DNA of 26,415 nt. Source: JACDCY01 sp964350145. Lineage in GTDB: Bacteria > Gemmatimonadota > Gemmatimonadetes > Gemmatimonadales > Gemmatimonadaceae. Where the stretch lies: contig CAYGJL010000042.1 of assembly GCA_964350145.1 (NCBI GenBank), forward strand, positions 1-26,415, written 5' to 3'. Shown piece after piece: positions 1-7,700 of this stretch (position 1 is its first letter; each line of letters opens with the position of its first letter). The notes below the pieces were generated by a model, which did no database searches, was not told the origin of the DNA, and worked only from the letters and a program-made list of their open reading frames with translations. The position numbers were made by a program, and so were the translations under genes.

Positions 1-56
1 CCTCGCAGGCGGCGTCTTAGCGCGCGTAGTTTGCGCGCGTAGCCGCCACGCGAGGG
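1..56. other. Imperfect GC-rich hairpin downstream of sodA
   Basis: Three nested complementary blocks are visible: 1-6 with 50-55, 8-13 with 42-47, and 20-25 with 33-38, around a 7-nt loop. They are separated by small internal loops. It lies about 50 nt past the sodA stop in the direction of sodA transcription, so it could end that transcript, but no T-run is visible on that strand inside the window. It could also be a REP-like element. The structure is read directly; the role is a guess. Confidence 0.45.
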
Positions 57-103
57 ACCCCCGGCAGTTCGGCCGTCAAGCAGACCGCTGCAATCGCGAA
101 CTG

Positions 104-706
104 TTAACTGCCGAAGTTCTTCGCGACCGCGTCCCAGTTGACCACGTTCCACCACGCGGCGATGTAGTCGGGCCGTTTGTTCTGGTACTTGAGATAGTAC
201 GCGTGCTCCCAGACGTCGCAGCCGAGGATCGCGCGCTTGCCTTCCATGAGCGGGTTGTCCTGGTTCGGAGTGCTCGTGATCGCGAGCTTGTCGCCGTCGC
301 GTACCAGCCAGGCCCAGCCCGAACCAAAGCGGCCGACGCCCGCCGCCGCGAACTGCTCCTTGAACTTCGCGAAGTCGCCGAACGAAGCGTTGATGGCGTC
401 GGCCAGCTTGCCGGTGGGCTCGCCGCCGGCGTTGGCGCTCATGAGCGGCCAGAAGAAGCTGTGGTTCCAGTGCCCGCCGCCATTGTTGCGGATGGCGGCC
501 TTCACCGCGTCGGGCGCCTTGTCGAGGCTCTGCATCAGCTCGTCGAGCGACTTGTTCGCGAGATCAGGCGCTTTCTCCAGCGCCTCGTTCAGCTTGGTGA
601 CGTACGCCTGATGATGCTTGCCGTGGTGGATCTCCATCGTCTTCGCGTCGATGTGCGGCTCGAGCGCGCTAAAGTCGTACGGCAGGGAAGGCAGCGAGTG
701 CGGCAT
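104..706 (-). CDS. sodA: Superoxide dismutase, Mn/Fe family (Mn-type signature)
   Basis: This 200-residue protein is full length for the Fe/Mn superoxide dismutase family, which converts superoxide to hydrogen peroxide and oxygen in the cytoplasm. The four metal ligands are visible as His27 (motif MEIHHGKHH), His82 (WNHSFFW), Asp164 and His168 (DVWEHAYY). Gly78, four residues before the second His ligand, together with Gln149 in NQDNP, is the arrangement typical of Mn enzymes; Fe enzymes usually carry the active-site Gln at the first of these positions. Metal specificity is therefore inferred to be Mn or cambialistic. The start is supported by AAGGAG five nt upstream of ATG on the minus strand. 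There is no signal peptide. It appears monocistronic, with heptad repeats upstream and a hairpin downstream. Confidence 0.95.
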   Translation of the reverse strand: MPHSLPSLPYDFSALEPHIDAKTMEIHHGKHHQAYVTKLNEALEKAPDLANKSLDELMQSLDKAPDAVKAAIRNNGGGHWNHSFFWPLMSANAGGEPTGKLADAINASFGDFAKFKEQFAAAGVGRFGSGWAWLVRDGDKLAITSTPNQDNPLMEGKRAILGCDVWEHAYYLKYQNKRPDYIAAWWNVVNWDAVAKNFGS

Positions 707-724
707 GGGGGCTCCTTGAGAACA

Positions 725-754
725 GTGACTAGTGACTAGTGACTAGTGACTAGT
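725..754. repeat. Heptad tandem repeat (GTGACTA)x4
   Basis: Four uninterrupted copies of GTGACTA plus a partial fifth lie in the sodA upstream region. Because ACTAGT is palindromic, the array is largely self-complementary with the related array at 802-830. Confidence 0.9.
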
Positions 755-801
755 AAATGCGGAAAAGGTGGAAAGAGGTAGGGGGTGGGCAGGTGGTGGT
801 C

Positions 802-830
802 GTCACTAGTGACTAGTCACTAGTCACTAG
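802..830. repeat. Heptad tandem repeat (GTCACTA/GTGACTA)
   Basis: Four 7-bp units (GTCACTA, GTGACTA, GTCACTA, GTCACTA) form the inverted partner of the array at 725-754. The array runs into the 3' end of the dedA gene and supplies its last three sense codons and its TAG stop. Confidence 0.9.
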
Positions 831-1452
831 CCACCTCTTTCTTCTTGGACTTCACGTATTCGATCAGGATCGGAACCAACGACAAGCCAATGACGGTAAA
901 GATGACAATCTCGATGCGTTTCTCGATCCCGGGGATGTAGCGGCCGAGCACGTAGCCCACCATGAGCATGCTCCAGATCCAGCCGATGCCGCCTGCAATA
1001 TTGAAAAAAATGAATCTCCGATACGGCATGTCGGCGGCACCTGCCACAACGGGCGCGAAGGTCCGCAGGATAGGCACGAAACGCGCAATGACTATGGTCT
1101 TACCCCCATGGCGGAGGTAGAAATCGTGGGCTCGATAGAGGTGCTTCTTGTTGAAAAAGAACGAGTCTTCACGCTTGAACAGTCGCGGGCCCGCGGCCCT
1201 TCCGATTGAATATCCTACGGAATCGCCTGCGATCGCGGCCACTGTCAGCAAGCCGCCCATGACGTATACGTTTAGAAATCCCTGCGACGCCAGCAGGCCG
1301 GCGGTGACGAGCAGGGAGTCGCCGGGAAGAAAAAACCCGACGAGGAGCCCCGTCTCGGTGAATACGATAGCCGTCAGGCCGACGTATCCGCCCCACTTGA
1401 TCAGCGCGGGGAGATCGGACAGAAAATGATAGAGATCGCTGAGCCAATCCAT
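820..1452 (-). CDS. dedA: DedA family membrane protein
   Basis: This 210-residue polytopic inner-membrane protein belongs to the DedA/SNARE-associated (VTT domain) family, whose members are linked to lipid-carrier flipping and membrane homeostasis. Visible family signatures are the acidic first motif ETGLLVGFFLPGDSLL (Glu33, Asp45) and the second motif ARFVPILRTFAPVVAG, with Arg124 and Arg130, the pair known to be essential in E. coli YqjA/YghB. Hydrophobic segments flank both re-entrant motifs, and a basic KSKKKEV tail closes the protein. The final residues Ala-Ser-Asp and the stop codon are encoded by a heptad repeat array, so the extreme C-terminus probably varies between strains. No clear ribosome-binding site precedes the ATG. 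The gene diverges from the M15 peptidase gene, leaving about 50 nt for both promoters. The exact substrate cannot be told from the sequence. Confidence 0.9.
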   Translation of the reverse strand: MDWLSDLYHFLSDLPALIKWGGYVGLTAIVFTETGLLVGFFLPGDSLLVTAGLLASQGFLNVYVMGGLLTVAAIAGDSVGYSIGRAAGPRLFKREDSFFFNKKHLYRAHDFYLRHGGKTIVIARFVPILRTFAPVVAGAADMPYRRFIFFNIAGGIGWIWSMLMVGYVLGRYIPGIEKRIEIVIFTVIGLSLVPILIEYVKSKKKEVASD

Positions 1453-1501
1453 TCGGTAGAAGTTGCCGGGGACGGGGGAGATTCGACGGGAGCGGGGAAG
1501 T

Positions 1502-2614
1502 ATGCCTGATTGGGCGATTCGCGTGCCACCCCGCCCGTCCCGCTGGTATCATCGCGCGGGGCTCTCTTCGCGGAGCGAGCGCACGTTCAACGTGCTGTCG
1601 AGCGCGTTCGTCCTGCTCATTGCGATGGGATGGTCGTGGTCCATCGCCACGGCGCGGCCGGCGCCCGCGAACGGCGGCGACAGCACGGTCGTCGCGCCCG
1701 CGGCATCGGCGATCGCGGCCGCCATGACGGCGCCGAATGCGACGTCCACCGCGTACCTCACCGATGCCGTGGTTAACGCGTTCGTGCCGCTACGCGGCGA
1801 GAGCGGCCGGCTCCGCGCGCAGTTCTCCGCCGAGGGCGCCCCGATCCTGCGGGACACGCTCCCGAGCGGCGCGATCGTGACGGTCGCGGGCGCCGAGGCG
1901 GGCCCGGCGCCGCGCGCTCCCCGGCGGGCGGGCATCTGGAGTCTCGCGATAAAAGTCGGGAGTGCCATCAAGCCGATGACCGACTTCCGCGTCATCACGC
2001 TCAAGCCGGCCAGCGCGGCCAAGGGCGGACGGATCGGCCTGTACTACATCGGCAACTGGCCCTCGGCGCGGGGCGGCGCCGCCGCCAAGGGCAACTACGC
2101 GCCGCCGCGGGGCTTCATCGAAGTCACGCAGGACAATCGCGATACATACGTATCGGAGCACTTCCGGCTGCGGGATTTTCTCCCCAAGGACCAGTTCAAC
2201 GTCTGGCCGAAATACCTGGTGCTCGAGACCAAGCTCCTGGACAAGCTCGAGCTGGTGCTGGAAGAGCTGCGCAAGCAGGGCGTGAACACCAATGGTGTGC
2301 GCGTGATGAGCGGCTTCCGTACGCCGCAGTACAACAGTGGAGTGGGCGACACGCGCGGCCGGGCGTCGCTCAGCCGGCACATGTACGGTGACGCCGCCGA
2401 CATCTACATTGACAACGACGGCAACGGCAGCATGGACGACCTGAACCGGGACGGCCGGGTCGACATCGGGGACGCACAATTCATTCGTTCCGCGGCCGAG
2501 CGCGTCGAACGGGCACATCCTTCGCTGATAGGCGGGATAGGTGTGTACCGGGCGAACGCCGCCCACGGCCCCTTTACTCACATCGACACGCGCGGGTACA
2601 GGGCGCGTTGGTGA
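1502..2614 (+). CDS. M15-type D,D-carboxypeptidase-like protein with Ca-loop insert
   Basis: The 370-residue exported or membrane-anchored protein has a hydrophobic segment near residues 30-50 and ends in a peptidase M15A-like domain, a family of zinc D,D-peptidases that trim peptidoglycan stem peptides. The C-terminal motif SRHMYGDAAD gives His293 and Asp300 (HxxGxAxD), and FTHID gives His360, the three expected zinc ligands. SGFRTPQYN is the usual preceding motif. Directly after Asp300 comes a segment with two overlapping calcium-binding-like loops (Asp304-Asn315 and Asp313-Asp324, the latter reading DLNRDGRVDIGD), which resembles dockerin repeats. A TTG start at 1463 is possible, but ATG 1502 has GGAG nine nt upstream. 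The middle region (about 60-190) is not recognised. Activity is inferred from the ligands. Confidence 0.85.
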   Translation: MPDWAIRVPPRPSRWYHRAGLSSRSERTFNVLSSAFVLLIAMGWSWSIATARPAPANGGDSTVVAPAASAIAAAMTAPNATSTAYLTDAVVNAFVPLRGESGRLRAQFSAEGAPILRDTLPSGAIVTVAGAEAGPAPRAPRRAGIWSLAIKVGSAIKPMTDFRVITLKPASAAKGGRIGLYYIGNWPSARGGAAAKGNYAPPRGFIEVTQDNRDTYVSEHFRLRDFLPKDQFNVWPKYLVLETKLLDKLELVLEELRKQGVNTNGVRVMSGFRTPQYNSGVGDTRGRASLSRHMYGDAADIYIDNDGNGSMDDLNRDGRVDIGDAQFIRSAAERVERAHPSLIGGIGVYRANAAHGPFTHIDTRGYRARW

Positions 2615-2633
2615 CCGCAATCGGAGAAACACG

Positions 2634-3044
2634 ATGACAGGCGATTTCACAGCAGCGGAGCAGGACGAACACCGGACCACGCCGAAGCGCGACCATCCGG
2701 GAGATCCGACGATGCAGGTGCGTGCCGACGATCTCGAGCCATACGTCGGCTTGCGGTATCTGTCCAAGCTGTTCAAGCTGATGGCGATAATTCTCCTGCT
2801 GCTGCTCGTGGCGGAGATAATCACGGGGCTGGTGGCCCAGGGGAGCGCGGCGATTCCGACGCTGCTCGCCGAAATGAGCCGGCTGTTAGTTCTGGCCGGT
2901 CTATTGTGGGGGAGTGGCGATCTCGCCATTCTCCTGATAGACATGGGGCACGACGTTCGCGCGGGACGGATCCTGCTCGGCCGCATCCAGCTGCACCAGG
3001 GAGATCTGCCGAAGAAGGAGTTCGTGGAGCGGGGACCGCGCTGA
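2634..3044 (+). CDS. Hypothetical two-helix membrane protein
   Basis: This 136-residue protein starts at an ATG with GGAG seven nt upstream, 19 nt after the M15 peptidase stop, so the two are probably co-transcribed. About 45 polar, charged N-terminal residues precede two long hydrophobic segments (around residues 49-68 and 82-103), and a basic amphipathic tail follows (DVRAGRILLGRIQLHQG). No catalytic motif is visible and I do not recognise the family. Topology suggests both ends on the same side of the inner membrane. The reading frame extends upstream of the chosen start but only as overlap with the peptidase gene. Confidence 0.7.
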   Translation: MTGDFTAAEQDEHRTTPKRDHPGDPTMQVRADDLEPYVGLRYLSKLFKLMAIILLLLLVAEIITGLVAQGSAAIPTLLAEMSRLLVLAGLLWGSGDLAILLIDMGHDVRAGRILLGRIQLHQGDLPKKEFVERGPR

Positions 3045-3049
3045 AAACT

Positions 3050-3068
3050 GTGACTAGTCACTAGTCAC
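3050..3068. repeat. Short heptad repeat, GTGACTA/GTCACTA family
   Basis: Units GTGACTA and GTCACTA plus a partial GTCAC follow the previous stop codon by a few bases. They share the same heptad as the arrays near 725 and 802. The symmetric arrangement can form a small hairpin. Confidence 0.8.
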
Positions 3069-3150
3069 CGCTGTAACGGTACGACTGTTGCCAAAGGGCT
3101 ACGCGCTGTCGCAGGGCAGGCAGTACTCACTCTACTAGAGGAGCTCGCTC

Positions 3151-3303
3151 ATGCTGTGGACGATCGCCGTAATCATCTTCATCCTGTGGTTGCTGGGCGC
3201 GTTCGTGATGCCGGTCGGAGGCAGTCTCATTCACATCCTCCTCGTCATCGCCATCATCGTTGTGCTCTACCGAATCATCACGGGGCGGAAGCCGATCCCC
3301 TGA
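3151..3303 (+). CDS. Small membrane protein, DUF5670 / lmo0937-like
   Basis: This 50-residue ORF starts MLWTIAVIIFILWLLG, continues with a Gly-Gly turn and a second hydrophobic stretch around LIHILLVIAIIVVL, and ends with basic residues (RIITGRKPIP). The pattern of two short helices separated by a glycine turn, with HILLVIA in the second helix, matches what I know of the DUF5670 (lmo0937) family of tiny membrane proteins of unknown function. AGAGGAG seven nt upstream of the ATG is one of the best ribosome-binding sites in the window. It lies between a two-helix membrane protein and trmJ. The gene is easily missed because of its length. Confidence 0.8.
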   Translation: MLWTIAVIIFILWLLGAFVMPVGGSLIHILLVIAIIVVLYRIITGRKPIP

Positions 3304-3321
3304 TCCGCAGCTGATGAAGAG

Positions 3322-4086
3322 ATGACCGGGTCCGCGCTCGACGCGGTCCGCGTAGTCCTGTACGAGCCGCAGGACCCGGTCAACATCGCCGCCGCCGTGC
3401 GCGCGATGAAGAACATGGGCCTCACCAGGCTGCGGCTCGTGCGACCCGTGGAGTACGATCCGTGGCGCCTCGAGGGCATAGCCCACGACACGGCGGACAT
3501 CATCGGCGCCATCGAGCATTTTCCCACGCTCGAGGAAGCTGTGGCCGATTGCGTAGCCGTCGCCGGCTTTTCGGCGCGCAGACGGGCCGCGAAATGGCGG
3601 ATCACCACTCCCAAGGAAGCCGCCCGGGAGCTGCTCGAGCGGGACGGCCCGGTGGCGCTGCTGTTCGGCCGCGAGGACCACGGCCTCCCCAACGAAGCGT
3701 TGGACATGTGCCACGTCGTCGTGACGATCCCGACCACCGGGCACGCTTCGCTCAATCTGGCACAGGCGGTGCTGCTCGCCTCGTACGAGCTGCACCTGCG
3801 CGCGTCCGACGCCACGCGGGACCTGCCTCCACCGCGGAAGCAGGCCCCGCCGCCGACGGCCGGGCACTACGAGTTGATGTTCGCCGACGCGGAGAAAGCG
3901 CTCGAGGCCATCGATTTCTTCAAGACGAGAAACCACGAGCACATCATGCGCTCAGTCAGAACGCTGGTATTCCGCGCCGCGCCCGATTCGCGCGAGCTGG
4001 ATTTATTGCGCGCGATGGCGATCGAGGTGCTGAGGACGCTTGCGCGAGCAGAGCGTCAGACTAATCTTCATTCCGACTCCTTGTGA
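3322..4086 (+). CDS. trmJ: tRNA (cytidine/uridine-2'-O)-methyltransferase TrmJ
   Basis: The 254-residue protein is a SPOUT-class methyltransferase of the TrmJ type, which methylates the 2'-OH of nucleotide 32 in the tRNA anticodon loop using SAM. All three SpoU motifs are visible: motif 1 with Asn21 and Arg27 (VNIAAAVRAMKNMG), motif 2 LLFGREDHGLPNE (residues 113-125), and motif 3 IPTTGHASLNLAQAV containing Ser143-Leu144-Asn145, which form the trefoil-knot cofactor pocket. A charged C-terminal extension of about 90 residues is normal for TrmJ. The last Leu codon and the TGA stop fall inside the Rex-type palindrome that precedes the complex III operon, so its 3' end is constrained by a regulatory site. 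It lies 18 nt after the small DUF5670-like gene. Confidence 0.92.
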   Translation: MTGSALDAVRVVLYEPQDPVNIAAAVRAMKNMGLTRLRLVRPVEYDPWRLEGIAHDTADIIGAIEHFPTLEEAVADCVAVAGFSARRRAAKWRITTPKEAARELLERDGPVALLFGREDHGLPNEALDMCHVVVTIPTTGHASLNLAQAVLLASYELHLRASDATRDLPPPRKQAPPPTAGHYELMFADAEKALEAIDFFKTRNHEHIMRSVRTLVFRAAPDSRELDLLRAMAIEVLRTLARAERQTNLHSDSL

Positions 4087-4098
4087 AAAACTTCACAA
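4081..4098. promoter_or_regulatory. Rex-type operator (CRP-compatible palindrome)
   Basis: TTGTGAAAAACTTCACAA is an exact match to the Rex consensus TTGTGAA-N4-TTCACAA. The dyad extends one more pair on each side, to a 9-bp stem spanning 4079-4100. It also fits TGTGA-N6-TCACA, the CRP/FNR-superfamily core. It overlaps the trmJ stop and ends 31 nt before the actA start, so it is placed to control the quinol-oxidising complex III operon. Rex represses respiratory genes when NADH/NAD+ is low, which makes Rex the more natural reader. No convincing -35/-10 pair was found around it. The match is seen; the regulator is inferred. Confidence 0.65.
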
Positions 4099-4129
4099 GG
4101 CCTCTCCAAATGCACTCCCTCGACGATTG

Positions 4130-4663
4130 ATGAAACTGCGGCGACAGTGGGCAGCAGTTCCGGCATTCTTTGCGCTCGCCGCGTTGGCGGCGCTCGTCTC
4201 CGCGTACAGCGGAGCGTCGTCCCGCGCAGGGAACAGCCCCACGCAGCCGGTCCGGTTTCCGCACCCGATCCACGTCCAGACGCTGAAGATGAACTGCCTG
4301 TACTGCCACTTCGCGGCGAACAAGTCGCCCGATCCCGGTATGCCGGCGATGAGCACGTGCATGGGCTGCCACGTTGTGGCCGGCGCGGCCAAGCCGGAGA
4401 TTCAGAAACTCGCGGGATACTGGACGCGGCAGCAGCCGGTGCCGTGGGTTCGCATCCACAAGCTTCCGGAGTACGTGAAGTTTCCGCACATGCGGCACGT
4501 CGGGGCCGGTGTCTCCTGCCAGACCTGCCACGGCAACGTGCAGGACATGGCGCAGGTCTCCCAGTCCCAGACACTCGGAATGGGATGGTGCGTTAGCTGC
4601 CACATCGGAAAATCCAATCCGCCGCTCAGGGCGAGATACGATTGCTCGACATGCCACCACTGA
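4130..4663 (+). CDS. actA: Alternative complex III subunit ActA, pentahaem cytochrome c
   Basis: The 177-residue protein carries five CxxCH haem c motifs starting at Cys56, Cys77, Cys130, Cys154 and Cys172 (CLYCH, CMGCH, CQTCH, CVSCH, CSTCH), the number expected for ActA. Additional histidines (for example FPHPIH and FPHMRH) can act as distal ligands. The N-terminus, MKLRRQWAAVPAFF followed by an alanine-rich hydrophobic stretch to about residue 27, is a signal peptide or anchor, so the haems lie in the periplasm. ActA takes electrons from the Fe-S clusters of ActB and relays them to soluble cytochrome c or directly to an oxidase. The longer frame beginning at 4040 overlaps trmJ and is rejected; ATG 4130 directly precedes the signal sequence, though no strong ribosome-binding site is visible. 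It is the first gene of the act operon. Confidence 0.93.
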   Translation: MKLRRQWAAVPAFFALAALAALVSAYSGASSRAGNSPTQPVRFPHPIHVQTLKMNCLYCHFAANKSPDPGMPAMSTCMGCHVVAGAAKPEIQKLAGYWTRQQPVPWVRIHKLPEYVKFPHMRHVGAGVSCQTCHGNVQDMAQVSQSQTLGMGWCVSCHIGKSNPPLRARYDCSTCHH

Positions 4664-4673
4664 AACAGCGCTG

Positions 4674-4756
4674 TTGGCTATTGGCTATTGGCTATTGGCT
4701 AACTGCCAACAGACAGCCGCTTCAAGCCAAGAGCCAACAGCCAATAGCTAATAGCT
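4674..4756. repeat. Inverted pair of heptad repeats (TTGGCTA)
   Basis: Four perfect copies of TTGGCTA occupy 4674-4701. An inverted, more degenerate set (AGCCAAC, AGCCAAT, AGCTAAT) lies at 4732-4756. The two arms could fold into a long stem in the mRNA between actA and actB, ending four nt before the actB ATG. Confidence 0.9.
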
Positions 4757-4760
4757 CCAC

Positions 4761-7700
4761 ATGACCGTAAAGCGTCGCGAGTTTCTCAAGGTTCTCGGTG
4801 CCGGTACGGCGACGGCTGCTGCCGTGGGTTGCGGAACCGGCGAAGTCGAGCGGCTCATCCCGTACCTGGTCTCGCCCGACGAGACGGTGCCGGGAGTGTC
4901 GAACTACTACGCGACTACATGTCGCGAGTGCTCGGCAGCGTGCGGCGTGCTGGCGGAGACGCGCGACGGGCGTGTCATCAAGGTCGAAGGGAATCCGCGG
5001 CACCCGCTCAGTCGCGGCGCCATCTGCGCGCGCGGACAGGCCGCGGTGCAGGGGCTGTACAACCCCGACCGCTTCCGCGGACCGATGGTCCGGCGCAATG
5101 GGACGCTCGAGCGGATCACATGGGAGCAGGCGCTTCAGCTGTTCGCGCAGAAGCTCGGCGAGACGCGTGCCGGCGGACGCGCGGCGTCGGCGGTGTTCAT
5201 CAACCAGCACGAGAGCGGCAGCTTCCCCGGTTTTCTGGACGCGTGGTTGAGCGCGCTCGGCATGCCGCCGCACCTCAGCTTCGACGCGCAGAGCGATTTC
5301 GCAACCATCGCCGCCAACCGGCAGAGCTACGGCGTCTCCTGGCCGCGGTACGACTTCCGCGCCGCGCGCGTGGTGATCTCGTTCGGCGCGGACTTCCTCG
5401 ACAGCTGGGGGCCGAGCGTCTCGCAGCAGCTCGCCTGGTCCGACGCCCGCGCCGACGTGGCGAACGCGCCGCGGTTGATCTACGTGGGGCCGCGCCGGTC
5501 GCTCACGGGTCTCAACGCGGACGAATGGATCCCGTGCAAGCCCGGCAGCGAGATCGCGATCGCGCGCATGCTCGCCGGTCAGATATCGGTCGCCGATGCG
5601 GCGTCGGCTTCGGGTGCTTCCGCGGCGGAGCTGGCGAATCTTCAGCGCGACTTCGCGTCGCTGCGTCCGAACCTCGCGCTCGCCGGGGGCAACGGACCCG
5701 GAGCCATGCAGCTCGCGCTCGCGGTAAATGCGCTCAATGCGGGGAACGTCGGCTCAACCGTGAACGTCGCCGAGGCAGTGACCGCATACGACGGCATGGA
5801 TTCGCCGGCGGTGGTGCGCGCGGCCGTGGAGCGGATGCGCGCAGGCAGCGTTCCGCTGCTGATCGTGCGCGGCGCCAACCCGGTGCACGCGTTCGGCAAG
5901 GCGGCGCGAGTCGCGGAAGCGATCGCGAAGGTTCCGTTCAAGGTCAGCTTCTCCAGCGTGCCCGATGAAACCACGGAGCTGTGCGATCTAATCCTGCCGG
6001 ACAATCATTCGCTGGAGAGCTGGGGTGACGCGGCGCCTGTGCAAGGCACGATCGGACTCCAGCAGCCGGCGATGGAGCCGGTGTTCGACACGCGCGCTAC
6101 GGCCGACGTCCTGCTCGAGCTGTCCCGCCGCAGCCCCTCCACGGCAGCGCAGACCCCCGAGCCGGCCTATCGCAATTGGCTGATCTCGCGCTTTCCGGGC
6201 GGAGCGCGCGGCCTCACGGAAGCTCTGCCGAGCGGCGTGACCGCGGGTACCATCGCGGGCGGAACGGGCGCCGCGGCAGTCACAGCGGTGGCGAGTCCTG
6301 CGATCGAGTCCACGCGCGGCGACATGTACCTGATGCTGTACCAGCATCCGCTGCTCGGTGACGGGCGCGGCGCCAACAAGCCGTGGCTCCAGGAGATGCC
6401 TGATCCCGTCACCAAGATCTGCTGGCAGACGGTCGCCGAGATTCATCCGCGCGCGGCGGAGCGGCTCGACGTCGAGAATGGCGATCTCCTGACGGTGCAG
6501 ACTGCGGCGGGATCGCTCACGCTGCCCGCGCTCGTTTATCTCGGCGTGCGCGATGACACGATCGCGATCGCGATCGGCCGCGGGCGGGATCACTCGGGGC
6601 GGTACGCGCGAGCGGGAATGAATGCGCTCGATCTACTCCCGGATGGCGCCGCCGACTCGAGCGGCGCGCTGGCGTACGTCAGCACCAAGGCGCAGGTGAC
6701 GAAGGCGGGTGGGCATCACGAGCTGGTCACGACCGAAGGCTCGGCGCGCCAGCACGGCCGCGGCATCGCGCGCGCCGTCGCGGCCGGCTCGCTCGGCCAC
6801 GCGCCCGCGCCCGCAGCCGCCGAGTCGCACGGCGCGGACGAAGGTGGGCACGGCGAAGACGGACATGTCGTGCCGGAGATGAAAGGGATGGCGAGCCGCG
6901 AGTTCCTCCCGGGACTGCGCGCGCCCGTAGCGAACGACGCGCAGGGCGACCTGGGCGATCCCAACTCCAACGACAAGGGGATGTACCATCCCGATCACTG
7001 GAGCGGGATGGCGAAGCGGCGCTGGGCGATGACGATCGACCTCGCGCGGTGCACCGGCTGCTCTGCCTGCGTTACCGCGTGCTACGCCGAGAACAACATT
7101 CCCACCGTCGGTGCGGATTGGCAGAACGCCAAGGTGTTCCCGGACCGTACCGGCTTCGGCGCGAACATCGTCCGCAGCCGCGAGATGGCGTGGATCCGGC
7201 TGGAGCGGTACTTCGAGGGTGGAGAAGACGGCGGGAGCGATTTCGACACGCGGTTCATTCCGATGCTGTGCCAGCACTGCGGCAACGCGCCGTGCGAGCC
7301 GGTGTGCCCGGTGTACGCGACGTATCACGCGCCGGACGGGCTGAACGTGCAGGTGTACAACCGGTGCGTCGGCACGCGCTACTGCTCCAACAACTGCCCG
7401 TACAAGGTCCGCTACTTCAACTGGTTCGGGTACGGCGAGCCGAACCGGCCGCACTATGCGTTTCCGGAGCCGCTCAACTGGCAGCTCAATCCGGACGTCA
7501 CGGTGCGCGGCAAGGGCGTGATGGAGAAGTGCACCTTCTGCGTGCAGCGCATTCGCGAGGCCGAGCATCGCGCGTCTTCCGAGAAGCGGCCGCTCGAGGC
7601 TGACGAGTTCACGGTGGCGTGCGCGCAGGCGTGCCCGTCCCGCGCGATCACCTTCGGTGACGCGGCCGACTCCGCGTGGGCTGTCACCAAGCTCATTGAC

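Noticed and set aside
1463..1501. TTG start for the M15 peptidase
   Set aside because: ATG 1502 has GGAG at good spacing and still precedes the hydrophobic anchor.
4040..4129. Upstream start for ActA overlapping trmJ
   Set aside because: It would place a long non-signal segment before the signal peptide and read through the regulatory palindrome.
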